The position numbers were made by a program, and so were the translations under genes. A stretch of 64,000 bases of DNA from Spirochaetota bacterium (GTDB lineage Bacteria; Spirochaetota; UBA4802; UBA5550). Positions 43,886 through 53,880 of the stretch are shown here, in pieces. Every line of letters begins with the position of its first letter. The stretch's first letter is position 1. The notes beneath the pieces were generated by a model. The model had not been told where the DNA came from. It searched no databases and saw only the letters and a list, made by a program, of their open reading frames with translations. The stretch spans positions 178,368 to 242,367 of the forward strand of contig JALOTL010000007.1 of the NCBI GenBank assembly GCA_025457915.1, in the 5' to 3' direction.

Positions 43886-44719
43886 ATGAAAAGATTACTT
43901 CTTCTCTCTGTATTCGGCCTTATTCTCACAGCATCGATTCCTGCATTCTCAAAGACTTACGATCTGATTCTCATTCACGGTATTACCAACAAACACCAGT
44001 GGAGCGATTCGTTTCTCGACAAGGTAGCTTCCATATGGGGTTCCGGAAACGTATACTGCATATATACCAACAGCTCAACGAGGGTGTGGACCAGGACCAT
44101 CAACGGCAGAACGATATACTTCTGCGGCGAAAATGACTACACGGCAGGCGACGGCACCATAGCGGTACAGGGCGGCCTGATGAGGACAAAAATAGTCAAA
44201 CTCCAGACGTCATACGGACTGAGCGCGAAATTCAATATCATAGCGCACAGCATGGGAGGCCTTGTTAGCAGATACTACATCAAGACCTACCCGTATACGG
44301 TCGCAGGGCTCGTAACGCTGGGCACCCCGCACAAGGGATCGCCTCTTGCTGATTCCGCGAAATTCATGGCGTTCTTTCTGGAAGCAAAAGATGCGGCTTA
44401 CCAGCTGACCCCTAATTATGTAAAAAACACTTTCAATCCTGCTTACCCGGCAAGCGGAGCGCCTCTTGCTGACAGCGGCAAAATCTACACTATCGCAGGC
44501 GACGGCGACGGCTGGGACTGCTGGGGATGGGGCGGCGAGCTCCAGATAGGATGGGATATACTGACCACTATCTACTGGAGAGACAGCGACGGCGCGGTTG
44601 CTTCCGGTGACGAGCAGATAACCGGCTCAACTTTTATAGGAAAATTCTGGGATTATGACCATATGGATCTCGTAAAAAATGCCAGCGTGGCATCATTGGC
44701 AGCCCAATACCTCAGATAG
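43886..44719 (+). CDS. Secreted lipase/esterase (alpha/beta hydrolase)
   Basis: A 277-residue exported enzyme. Residues 1-22 form a signal peptide (MKRLLLLSVFGLILTASIPA, cleavage near AFS-KT). The strand LILIHGITNKH supplies the oxyanion HG, and the elbow IIAHSMGGLVSRYY holds nucleophile S122. The histidine is probably in DYDHMDLVKN near the C-terminus and the acid in one of the DSDGAVA segments. The family resembles triacylglycerol lipases and PGAP1-like hydrolases. AGGAGG is followed by the ATG at about 8 nt, a very strong ribosome site. A terminator follows directly. Confidence 0.85.
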   Translation: MKRLLLLSVFGLILTASIPAFSKTYDLILIHGITNKHQWSDSFLDKVASIWGSGNVYCIYTNSSTRVWTRTINGRTIYFCGENDYTAGDGTIAVQGGLMRTKIVKLQTSYGLSAKFNIIAHSMGGLVSRYYIKTYPYTVAGLVTLGTPHKGSPLADSAKFMAFFLEAKDAAYQLTPNYVKNTFNPAYPASGAPLADSGKIYTIAGDGDGWDCWGWGGELQIGWDILTTIYWRDSDGAVASGDEQITGSTFIGKFWDYDHMDLVKNASVASLAAQYLR

Positions 44720-44734
44720 TTAAAATATAAAACC

Positions 44735-44773
44735 AAAAAAAAAGCCGTTCAACCCCATGAGCGGCTTTTTTTT
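44735..44773. terminator. Intrinsic terminator after the lipase gene
   Basis: GCCGTTCA (44744-44751) pairs with TGAGCGGC (44758-44765) with one G-U wobble; a run of nine A precedes and eight T follow (44766-44773). It could act in both directions. Confidence 0.92.
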
Positions 44774-44798
44774 GTCCCTTTACAACCCCGCGCATTTA

Positions 44799-44826
44799 TT
44801 GACAAAATATGCAGACGGCGTATAAT
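44799..44826 (+). promoter_or_regulatory. Consensus sigma-70 promoter for the WYL regulator
   Basis: TTGACA (44799-44804) and TATAAT (44821-44826) are both exact consensus, spaced by 16 nt. The predicted transcript starts near 44833, which leaves the ATG at 44860 as the first usable start and excludes an earlier in-frame ATG at 44809. Confidence 0.85.
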
Positions 44827-44859
44827 CCGATCAATCCCGCAAGGACATGGAGCGAACAG

Positions 44860-45792
44860 ATGAGGCTGGACAGGATGCTGTCGATAATAGTCATGCTGCT
44901 GAACAAGGACCGCATATCCGCGAAGGACCTTTCCGAAAAGTTCGAGGTCTCCGTGCGGACCATATACAGGGATATTGAATCCATAAATCTGGCGGGGATC
45001 CCGATCGTTTCATACCAGGGAAACAGCGGCGGATTCGGAATAATGGAAAACTACAGGCTGGACAGGCAGGTCCTGACCCTGAAAGACATGACATCCATTC
45101 TTTCCGCCCTGAAGGGCATCAGCCCCACCCTTGAAAACAGGGAACTGGACGGCGCCATCGAAAAAATCGCCAGCCTCCTGCCGCGCGGCGGGGGAAGCCT
45201 GAACACGGATTTCGGCGAGCAGATGGTCATCGACATCCTTCCATGGGGATACAGGAAAAGGCAGAAAAAAATCCTCCACCTGGTAAACGAATCGATCCGG
45301 GACCGCATGCTGATCGGCTTTCTTTACAGGAACTCGGCCGGAAAATCCGTCAGAAGAAAGATAGAGCCAATGACGCTCATCTTCAAGGGATACGCCTGGT
45401 ACCTGTTCGCCTTCTGCAGGCTGAAAAACGATTACAGGCTGTTCCGCCTTTCACGGATAAGCGGCATTGAGGTCATACCCGAGCATTTTTCAAGAAGAAG
45501 CGCTTCTTATAAAGACTACATGAAGGACGGGGAACCTGACAGGGAAAAGGTTGACCTGACGCTCGAATTCACCCCCGAGGCAAGGTTCATGGTAGAGGAT
45601 TATTTCGACGAGGAGAGCATAGAGGTAAAGGACGACGGCCGCATGACGGTGAAGGCTTCGTTCATCGAGGACGAGTGGGTTTATTCACTGCTGCTGAGCT
45701 ACGGAGAAAAAGTCAGGGTGGTGGCGCCGGAAAGAATCAGGAAAGCGCTGGGCGAAAAAGCGAAAAAAATTTTAACCCTCTGCCAAACCTGA
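44860..45792 (+). CDS. WYL-domain transcriptional regulator (HTH_11 + WYL)
   Basis: A 310-residue regulator of the YafY/DeoR-like type. Residues ~3-60 are a winged HTH (MRLDRMLSIIVMLLNKDRIS, KDLSEKFEVSVRTIYRDIE). Residues ~130-210 are the WYL domain (LIGFLYRNSAGKSVRRKIEP, AWYLFAFCRLKNDYRLFRLS). A C-terminal WCX extension completes it. WYL regulators often respond to ligands such as nucleotides or single-stranded DNA and control nearby or defence genes; the target is unknown. GGAG 7 nt before the ATG and an exact promoter define its start. The 81 bp after it hold no strong terminator. Confidence 0.9.
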   Translation: MRLDRMLSIIVMLLNKDRISAKDLSEKFEVSVRTIYRDIESINLAGIPIVSYQGNSGGFGIMENYRLDRQVLTLKDMTSILSALKGISPTLENRELDGAIEKIASLLPRGGGSLNTDFGEQMVIDILPWGYRKRQKKILHLVNESIRDRMLIGFLYRNSAGKSVRRKIEPMTLIFKGYAWYLFAFCRLKNDYRLFRLSRISGIEVIPEHFSRRSASYKDYMKDGEPDREKVDLTLEFTPEARFMVEDYFDEESIEVKDDGRMTVKASFIEDEWVYSLLLSYGEKVRVVAPERIRKALGEKAKKILTLCQT

Positions 45793-45873
45793 CATACAGG
45801 TGTCGCGGGCATGGTTTACCATAGTCCTTAAAAAAACAGGATTTAATATAATTTCTGTCTGCAGGAGGACAAA

Positions 45874-46245
45874 ATGAAAACAGGAAAAAGACTGATCATC
45901 GCGACGCTCTGCGGCGTAATCACCGGGCTGGCATGTTTCGGTCTCGCGTCCAGCGGGAAAGCGGAACTGCCCTGGCCGGCTGCGGTGCAGATAATTTTAT
46001 CCCGCACCCTCATCGGCTTTTCGATCGGCATCAGCGCCGTCAGCATCGTCCACTGGTCGCTTAACGGGCTGGTCATGGGAGTGATCTACAGCCTGCCGCT
46101 TGCCTTCGGCGTCCTGATGGCGCCGGACAATCCGGAATTCAGCAGGAGCATGCTCTTCACGAGCACGATCGTGCTGGGAGCGGTTTACGGGATATTCATC
46201 GAACTGGTGACCACGGTCGTATTCAAGGCAGAGGCCGGCGACTGA
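45874..46245 (+). CDS. Conserved four-helix membrane protein
   Basis: A 123-residue protein with four hydrophobic helices (about residues 7-26, 39-60, 62-82, 93-117) and short loops. It has no recognisable catalytic or binding motif; VHWSLNGLVMGVIYSLPLAF is its most distinctive segment. I cannot name a family with confidence. AGGAGG 5 nt before the ATG gives strong translation, and spacing after the WYL gene (81 bp) would permit co-transcription. The 279 bp that follow up to ileS hold only GC-rich short repeats. Confidence 0.65.
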   Translation: MKTGKRLIIATLCGVITGLACFGLASSGKAELPWPAAVQIILSRTLIGFSIGISAVSIVHWSLNGLVMGVIYSLPLAFGVLMAPDNPEFSRSMLFTSTIVLGAVYGIFIELVTTVVFKAEAGD

Positions 46246-46524
46246 ACCGCGGCAGGCAGCCGGGGGCCGCGCATACCCGCGACGGCCTTCGGCTCCGTCT
46301 TTGTCCGGATAAAACCGCGGATCGGCCGGTTTATGCCCCGGGCAATATTAATCTCCGCGGCCGCGTTACGGACGGGAAATATCATGCAAATCCCCATATT
46401 CCTGAATAAAAAGGCCATAATCCCCCATAAACACTCGCGTTCCCAAAAAAAAATTGACAAATTGCCTTCCTGAAAAACATTCATTAACATAAATTTTCTG
46501 AAGGCGTATTAATAAGAGGACGTG

Positions 46525-49290
46525 ATGGATTATTCAAAAACGGTAAATCTTCCAACGACCGATTTCCCCATGAAGGCCAACCTTCCAGCGAGGGAGCCGG
46601 AGATACTGAAAAAATGGATGGAAATGAAGATTTACGACAGGATACAGGAATCCCGCAAGGACGCCGGGCTGTACATCCTGCACGATGGGCCGCCCTATGC
46701 AAACGGTCACATACACATCGGGCACGCCCTCAACAAAATCCTCAAAGATATCATAGTTAAGCACAAGACCATGTCCGGCTTCAGGGCGCCATACGTTCCG
46801 GGGTGGGACTGCCACGGCCTGCCGATTGAGCTCAACGTGACCAGGGAGCTCGGGGACAGGGCGAAAGACATGCCGAAAACGGAAATAAGAAAAAAATGCA
46901 GGTCTTTCGCGGACAAGTACGTCAGGATCCAGATGGATGAATTCAAGCGGCTCGGGGTGTTCGGCGATTACGAAAACCCGTACCTTACCATGTCGCCGCT
47001 TTACGAATCGAAGATCGTGGACGTCTTCGGCAAGATCCTGAAGGGCGGATACATCTACAGGAGCAAGAAGCCCATATACTGGTGCCCCAATTGCGTCACG
47101 GCCCTCGCCGAGGCGGAGGTTGAATACGGAAACCACACGTCACCGTCCATATATGTGAAATTCAAGGTCGACCCGTCCACCGCCGGTATAAAGGGCGTGG
47201 ATGCGGACAATCTCCACGCGGTCATCTGGACTACGACACCGTGGACGATTCCCGCAAACCTCGCCGTATGCTTTCACCCGCAATTCCAGTATTCCGTCTT
47301 CAAATTCGGGAAGGAATACTACGTTCTCGCCAGGGGGCTGGCCACGCAGATGGAGGAGGTGGTGGGAAGCAAAATTGAGGGGGAATTCCCACTCACGAGG
47401 GAGCAGATAGAAAAATTCAGGGTTTATCATCCCCTGATCAACAGGGAATCCAGGGTCATCTTCGGCGACCACGTCACGCTGGACGCCGGAACAGGGATAG
47501 TGCATACCGCCCCGGGACACGGCCAGGAGGACTACGTGATAGGCATCCAGTACGGTCTTGAGGTTTACTGTCCGGTCGACGATGAGGGCAGGTTCACCGA
47601 CGACTACCCGGACATGAAGGGCGTAAACGTGTTCGACGCTAACGATAAAGTCGTCGATCTTCTCAGGAAAAACGGCACGCTCATACAGACCAGTAAAATC
47701 GAGCATTCCTATCCGCACTGCTGGAGATGCAAAAAGCCGCTGATATTCAGGGCGACAGAGCAATGGTTCTTCAAAATTGATCACGACGGCCTGAGAAGAA
47801 AGGCCATGAGCACCGTCGACACCACGGAATGGATCCCGGTATGGGGCGAGGCGCGATTCAGAAGCATGGTCGAGACAAGACCGGACTGGTGCCTTTCAAG
47901 GCAGAGATCGTGGGGGGTCCCCATACCTTCCTTCAGGTGCTCCAAATGCCAGAAAAACATGATGTCAGCGGAAAGCGTTGAGCACTTCGCCGGAATCGCC
48001 GCGGAAAAGGGGATAGATTCATGGTATACGGATGACATCGGCTCGCTCATCCCGTCGGGAACCAGGTGCCAGTGCGGAAGCGAAGACTTCATCAAGGAAT
48101 ACGATATTCTCGACGTGTGGTTCGATTCCGGCGTGTCGCATTTCGTCGTCCTTGATTCGTGGAAGGGCCACAGGTGGCCCGCCGACATGTACCTCGAGGG
48201 CAGCGACCAGCACAGGGGATGGTTCCAGTCGTCGCTGTGGCCGGCGCTGGCCCTGAGGGGAAGCGCCCCATTCAAAACGGTGCTCACGCACGGTTTCGTC
48301 CTCGACGAGGAAGGCAAGGCGATGAGCAAATCCCTGGGCAACGTTGTCCCGCCGGAACTTCTCATCAAGGAATACGGCGCCGACATACTGCGGCTCTGGG
48401 TGTCTTCCGAGGACTACAGGAACGATCTCAGGATAGGCACGGACATGATCAGGCAGATCGCCGATTCATACAGGAAGATCAGGAACACCTTCAAGTTCAT
48501 CATGGGAAATCTTTCGGATTTCTCGGAGAAGGACAGGGTGCCGTATGATAAGCTGTCCGACCTCGACAAATGGGTGCTCCACAAGCTTTACCATCTTTCA
48601 AAAAAGATCATCGAGCATTACGAAAAACACGAGTTCCATCTCGTTTACAGGAGCATGCTGAATTTCTGCGCGGTCGAGCTTTCCTCGGTTTACTTCGACA
48701 TATCCAAGGACATACTCTACGTCGAGCCCGCGGACTCGGTCAAACGACGGGCCAACCAGACGGTTCTGAGCGAGGCCCTGAAATCCATGGTGAAGCTCAT
48801 CACGCCGATACTCGCATTCACGTCCGAGGAGATATGGCAGTTCATCGGGATGAAGAACTCCGTCCACGAGGAGAGCTATTACCGCCTCGACGACAGTTAC
48901 GACAACCCCGAAGTCGAGTCAAGGGTCGAAGGGCTGGTCGACGTTAAAAAGGACGTGCTCAAGGCAATCGAAGAGGCCAGGAAGGAAAAAAAGATAAAAA
49001 CATCGCTGGAAACGGACGTCAGGATTTTCGTGTCCGACCAGAAGCTCAGGGGCCAGATGATGGAAATGGGCGATGAAATAAAGAGATTCTTCCAGGTGGC
49101 ATCGGTCGAACTGGCAGGCGAGGAATCATCCGGACTCGTTAAAATGGATTATTCTTCCGTGTCGGTCATGAAAACGTCGGGGAACAAGTGCGTCAGGTGC
49201 TGGAATTATACGCCGGATATCGGTACGGACCCGTCCCATCCAGAACTCTGCCCAAGGTGTACCGGCATAATAAACAAAATCAAGGCATGA
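46525..49290 (+). CDS. ileS: Isoleucyl-tRNA synthetase
   Basis: A 921-residue class I synthetase. The ATG at 46525 is preferred to the adjacent GTG at 46522 because AGAGG is then 5 nt upstream. The N-terminus has DGPPYANGHIHIGHALNKIL (HIGH motif), followed by the CP1 editing domain (TTPWTIPANLAV), then KAMSKSLGN (KMSKS) and WVSSEDYRNDLRI. A C-terminal zinc domain supplies CVRCWNYTPD and CPRC. The length is that of the standard bacterial enzyme. It is followed 11 bp later by lspA, a pairing found in many bacteria. Confidence 0.97.
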   Translation: MDYSKTVNLPTTDFPMKANLPAREPEILKKWMEMKIYDRIQESRKDAGLYILHDGPPYANGHIHIGHALNKILKDIIVKHKTMSGFRAPYVPGWDCHGLPIELNVTRELGDRAKDMPKTEIRKKCRSFADKYVRIQMDEFKRLGVFGDYENPYLTMSPLYESKIVDVFGKILKGGYIYRSKKPIYWCPNCVTALAEAEVEYGNHTSPSIYVKFKVDPSTAGIKGVDADNLHAVIWTTTPWTIPANLAVCFHPQFQYSVFKFGKEYYVLARGLATQMEEVVGSKIEGEFPLTREQIEKFRVYHPLINRESRVIFGDHVTLDAGTGIVHTAPGHGQEDYVIGIQYGLEVYCPVDDEGRFTDDYPDMKGVNVFDANDKVVDLLRKNGTLIQTSKIEHSYPHCWRCKKPLIFRATEQWFFKIDHDGLRRKAMSTVDTTEWIPVWGEARFRSMVETRPDWCLSRQRSWGVPIPSFRCSKCQKNMMSAESVEHFAGIAAEKGIDSWYTDDIGSLIPSGTRCQCGSEDFIKEYDILDVWFDSGVSHFVVLDSWKGHRWPADMYLEGSDQHRGWFQSSLWPALALRGSAPFKTVLTHGFVLDEEGKAMSKSLGNVVPPELLIKEYGADILRLWVSSEDYRNDLRIGTDMIRQIADSYRKIRNTFKFIMGNLSDFSEKDRVPYDKLSDLDKWVLHKLYHLSKKIIEHYEKHEFHLVYRSMLNFCAVELSSVYFDISKDILYVEPADSVKRRANQTVLSEALKSMVKLITPILAFTSEEIWQFIGMKNSVHEESYYRLDDSYDNPEVESRVEGLVDVKKDVLKAIEEARKEKKIKTSLETDVRIFVSDQKLRGQMMEMGDEIKRFFQVASVELAGEESSGLVKMDYSSVSVMKTSGNKCVRCWNYTPDIGTDPSHPELCPRCTGIINKIKA

Positions 49291-49301
49291 CGGGAGAAAT
49301 C

Positions 49302-49793
49302 ATGAAAAAACATCTTTATTCGATCCTCATAGTGGCAGTTACCCTTACCCTGGACCTGGTCACCAAAAACATCGTGGTGGAAAAGCTCCAGACCGGAAGC
49401 ATTGAATTCCTGAACAGCTTCGTGAGGATAGCGCTGGTTTACAACGAGGGCGGCGTTTTCGGCATCATGCAGGGGTACAAAAACATGTTCCTGGTGGTTT
49501 CAATAGCGGTGCTGGGCCTGATGATATTCTATTATATCTATGAAAAGAACAAATCGACGCTTTTCAATGCATCCATGTCCCTCATCGTCTCGGGAGCGGT
49601 CGGAAACATCATCGACAGGCTGATGCCCGGAAGGCCGGGCGTGGTCGACTTCATTTCGATCGGCGTAGACGGCGTCTACAGGTGGCCGTCCTTCAATGTC
49701 GCCGATTCCGCGATAGTCGTCGGGGCGCTGATGCTTGTCGTGGTCTTCTATCTCGAGGAGAAAAAAAACAGGGCCGCAAAATCCGGCTCCTAA
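49302..49793 (+). CDS. lspA: Lipoprotein signal peptidase
   Basis: A 163-residue membrane aspartyl protease that removes lipoprotein signal peptides after diacylglyceryl modification of the cysteine. GGGAG 5 nt before the ATG at 49302 defines the start. It has four predicted helices; the conserved LDLVTK, NEGGVFG, GAVGNIIDR (D105) and FNVADS (D135) supply the catalytic dyad and nearby conserved residues. It should process the several lipoprotein precursors in this window. It follows ileS and ends 4 nt into the convergent lipoprotein gene. Confidence 0.96.
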   Translation: MKKHLYSILIVAVTLTLDLVTKNIVVEKLQTGSIEFLNSFVRIALVYNEGGVFGIMQGYKNMFLVVSIAVLGLMIFYYIYEKNKSTLFNASMSLIVSGAVGNIIDRLMPGRPGVVDFISIGVDGVYRWPSFNVADSAIVVGALMLVVVFYLEEKKNRAAKSGS

Positions 49794-50188
49794 AAATCCA
49801 CTATCTCTATGTCGCCCTCGGCCAGGACCTCGTCCTTTTCAACCGCCATGACCCTGAATTTTCCTTCGCGGTAAAAAGAAAGGTTGACCACGGCCCTTTC
49901 GTCCTCCGGCTTGACTCCGGCCGTGATTTTTTCTATGAAGCTGTCCTTTTTTGATTTCGAATCCTGTATCCTGATCTCGATGCTTTTAACTCCAAAGGGC
50001 TTTTTAGGCTTTATCAGCGCTGTAAGATCGCCGGTCTCGAACCTGGTTCCGCAATTAATGCCCTCGCCCTCCGGGGAAACGCCCTCGCAGAAAAGTATGC
50101 TTTTACCGCTGCCGCATCCCGCCGTGAGGCATGCCGCTGCTATTAACGCGGGCGTCCCGTACTTAAAGAAGAGACCCCTGAAGTTCAT
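49790..50188 (-). CDS. Putative lipoprotein
   Basis: A 132-residue predicted lipoprotein. Of three consecutive ATG codons, the last (50186-50188) has GAGG 6 nt upstream and is chosen. The signal peptide (MNFRGLFFKYGTPALIAAA) ends in a classic lipobox LTAGC, with CGSGKS as the mature N-terminus. The remaining 110 residues look beta-rich (IEIRIQDSKSKKDSFIEKI, FYREGKFRVMAVEKDEVLA) and are not assigned to a family. Its start lies inside the 3' end of xseB (26 nt overlap). It converges with lspA, overlapping by 4 nt. Confidence 0.7.
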   Translation of the reverse strand: MNFRGLFFKYGTPALIAAACLTAGCGSGKSILFCEGVSPEGEGINCGTRFETGDLTALIKPKKPFGVKSIEIRIQDSKSKKDSFIEKITAGVKPEDERAVVNLSFYREGKFRVMAVEKDEVLAEGDIEIVDF

Positions 50189-50448
50189 CATCATCCTCGA
50201 TTTCCCCGGTTTCGGATTTGACCCTGACCTGTTTCTTTTCAACCCCTTCACCCCCCTTCTGGAGTATTTCAATTTTCCGTTCAGCCTCATCCAGCCTGTC
50301 GTGGCAGTACTTCGCGAGCCTTATACCCTTTTCGAACCTTGCGATGGACTCCTCCAGTCCCAGGTCCCCGCTCTCAAGCTCGGAAGCCACTTTCTCAAGC
50401 TCCCTCAGGGCCTTCTCGAAATCAAGCCTGGCATCTCCCCTGGCCTGT

Positions 50449-50477
<29 letters not shown>
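50163..50477 (-). CDS. xseB: Exodeoxyribonuclease VII small subunit
   Basis: A 104-residue helical protein with the XseB core DFEKALRELEKVASELESGD, LGLEESIARFEKGIRLAKYC and LDEAERKIEIL. The TTG at 50475-50477 has GGGAGG 5 nt upstream; a GTG two codons earlier overlaps that ribosome site, so TTG is preferred. The usual XseB is about 80 residues; this one has a short N-terminal Lys/Gln extension and an acidic C-terminal tail. It overlaps xseA by 29 nt, so the subunits are translationally coupled. Confidence 0.9.
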
Positions 50478-51753
<1,276 letters not shown>

Positions 51754-52175
51754 CCTGTTAACATGACATAATCCCGAATAAAATCAATTATTTTTTATCA
51801 CCCTTAGCCGTAATCAATTTACTGTATGCCCTTCATTTCGATGTTTTCAAACCCCTAGACCATGGCCCCCCACGCAGGCCGGGGAGGATCATCCCGGCCC
51901 ATATTCGCATCAACAGGTGATTCATCATGCTTCCCCCGGGAAAAGGACGAGGGTGATAAAAGACGCCGACACACGGAAGACGGAACAAAAAAACCTGCGT
52001 ATGTTTAAAAAAAATTTTAAACAAAATGCCGCAATGTTCAATATGAATTGAAAATAATAATTGCGTGAAATAAATCAGGAAAATAAATTGTTCCGGGACC
52101 GGCCCTGACGACGGATAAATCAAAATTCGCGGGTTCAAACCGGGCCTTCCATAATCGATTCGATAAGGCGGTCAG
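51754..52175. other. Intergenic region with two inverted repeats
   Basis: No gene is supported in this 422-bp divergent spacer; a 101-codon minus-strand frame has no family features. GGCCGGG (51877-51883) pairs with CCCGGCC (51893-51899), but no T-run follows. GTTTAAAA (52003-52010) pairs with TTTTAAAC (52015-52022), an AT-rich near-palindrome that may bind a regulator. The region probably holds both divergent promoters. Confidence 0.45.
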
Positions 52176-53093
52176 ATGAAAATACTCATTACTGGAACGG
52201 ACGGTTTCATAGGGAGCAATTTAAAATCCGGCCTTCAACGCATCGGCCACGACGTTCACGGAACGGTTTTTATCAGAAAAGCGGGAAAAAACGAATACCT
52301 GATTGATGTCAGGCGGCCGGAAACCTTTAAGGACCTCCCGGACATTAAATACGACGCGTTGATACATACCGCCGGGATCGTGGACCAGACCATGCCGAGG
52401 CGCCTGATGATGGATGTAAACGCAGGCGGAACGAAAAACCTGCTCGAATGGGCCTCGGCGAAATGCGGCCATTTCATCCAGATGAGCTCCATATGCGTTT
52501 ACGGACTGAAGACCCTCGGCATGGACAGGACTGAAAAATCAACAAAACGGTACGAGGGGATTTTCGCCATTCCCTACATGCGCTCAAAATCACTCGCGGA
52601 GAGGCATATAGAAGCATCCGGCATCCCATATTCCGGACTGAGGCTCCCGCCGGTGCTGGGCAGGAGCGATACCTACCTGTCCCCCGCGATCATCAGGTTC
52701 CTGCGGGAGGGCAGCTTCGCCTTTTGCGGCAGCGGTGAAAAGCTCCTCTCGGTCATACTGGTTAAAAACCTGACAGGAATAGTCGGCCGGGTCCTGGAGA
52801 AGGGGCCTCTCAACGACTCACTCAACTGCGCAGATCACCACGTCCCATGGAGGGAATTCGTAGGCGAATACGCAAGGAACCTCGGTCTTGATATGCCGTT
52901 TAAAAAAAGGCGCCTTGCCAGCCTGCTCATTCACCCGTTAGACAAGCAATACCAGCTGATGATAACCTTTTCCAGTTTCGGCGCGCATTTCCCGTCCGAC
53001 AGACTGATGGGGATCACCGGGTATACGCCGGAAAATCCATGGCAGGACGGGGTGATGGAGGCGATAGAGGGTTCACTCTCCGCCGTTCATTGA
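52176..53093 (+). CDS. NAD-dependent epimerase/dehydratase (extended SDR)
   Basis: A 305-residue extended SDR. The Rossmann loop is ITGTDGFIGSNL (residues 5-16), and the catalytic YMRSK (Y131-K135 region) with the preceding QMSSICVYG supplies the Tyr-Lys and Ser positions. HTAGIVD is the conserved third-strand motif. It probably modifies a nucleotide-sugar or related substrate; specificity is unknown. Convergent with suhB, overlapping it by 21 bp at the 3' ends. No glycosyltransferase genes are adjacent to indicate the pathway. Confidence 0.85.
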   Translation: MKILITGTDGFIGSNLKSGLQRIGHDVHGTVFIRKAGKNEYLIDVRRPETFKDLPDIKYDALIHTAGIVDQTMPRRLMMDVNAGGTKNLLEWASAKCGHFIQMSSICVYGLKTLGMDRTEKSTKRYEGIFAIPYMRSKSLAERHIEASGIPYSGLRLPPVLGRSDTYLSPAIIRFLREGSFAFCGSGEKLLSVILVKNLTGIVGRVLEKGPLNDSLNCADHHVPWREFVGEYARNLGLDMPFKKRRLASLLIHPLDKQYQLMITFSSFGAHFPSDRLMGITGYTPENPWQDGVMEAIEGSLSAVH

Positions 53094-53873
53094 CGGCCGC
53101 GACAGGACCCCGATCATGGCTCCGTGGATTTTACCGTTGGAAGCCAGGACCTCGGGATATTCCGGATCGTAACTCGAACCGTCATACCTCGAAACCGTTC
53201 CGCCCGCCTCTTCGACTATCAGGGTTCCGGCGGCTGTATCCCAGGGCTTGAGGTTGCCCTCCCAGAACCCGTCCAGCCTTCCGCAGGCCACGTAGCAGAG
53301 GTCTATAGCGGCGGCCCCGAGTCTCCTGATCCCCTGTATAAGCGGCATGAAATCGTTGAAGTGCCCCAGGTTCTTCCTGAGCGGGCCGGTCCTGTCGTAT
53401 GGGAACCCGGTGGCCAGCATGGAAATCCCGATATCACCGATTGCCGATACTCCTATCTGCCTGCCGTTCAGGCTGGCCCCACCTCCCCGCAGCGCCGTGA
53501 AGAGCTCATCCAGGAATGGGTTGTATACAACCCCGGCCTCGACCCTTCCGTTGCTTTTTGAAAAGACCCCGATCGACACGCAGAAAAACGGCAGGCCGTG
53601 CGCGTAATTATTGGTGCCGTCAAGCGGGTCCACGTACCAGACGATGTCTCCGCCGGAATCGCTTCTGCTCCCCTCCTCGGCTATTACCGTGTGATCGGGA
53701 AATTTTCTTCTTATCGAGTCGAATATCAGCTTCTCGGAGGCCCTGTCCATGTTGGTGACCAGGTCCGTCCTGCTTTTGTATGAGACGACCGTACGACTGT
53801 TTCTGAACCCGTCGAGAAGCAGCTCCCCGGCCTCCATGGAAATTTCCGTTGCGAAATCAATCAGCTCGTTCAT
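53073..53873 (-). CDS. suhB: Inositol monophosphatase family protein
   Basis: A 266-residue Mg-dependent phosphatase of the inositol monophosphatase family. Metal-site motifs are intact: VIAEEGSRS, WYVDPLDGTNNYAHGLP (the DPLDGT motif), and the C-terminal PWDTAAGTLIVEEAGGTVS with the WDxAAG signature. The family dephosphorylates myo-inositol-1-phosphate and related polyol phosphates; SuhB also has a reported role in rRNA transcription in enterobacteria. GAGG is 5 nt before the ATG. It follows the PflX-like gene by 7 nt and is probably in the same transcript. Confidence 0.92.
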   Translation of the reverse strand: MNELIDFATEISMEAGELLLDGFRNSRTVVSYKSRTDLVTNMDRASEKLIFDSIRRKFPDHTVIAEEGSRSDSGGDIVWYVDPLDGTNNYAHGLPFFCVSIGVFSKSNGRVEAGVVYNPFLDELFTALRGGGASLNGRQIGVSAIGDIGISMLATGFPYDRTGPLRKNLGHFNDFMPLIQGIRRLGAAAIDLCYVACGRLDGFWEGNLKPWDTAAGTLIVEEAGGTVSRYDGSSYDPEYPEVLASNGKIHGAMIGVLSRPSMNGGE

Positions 53874-53880
53874 GATAACC

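Noticed and set aside
44809..44859. An upstream ATG for the WYL regulator
   Set aside because: It lies within the exact -35/-10 promoter and before the predicted transcription start.
51833..52138. A 101-codon minus-strand frame between xseA and the epimerase
   Set aside because: Low-complexity composition, no start signals and no similarity pattern; treated as spacer.
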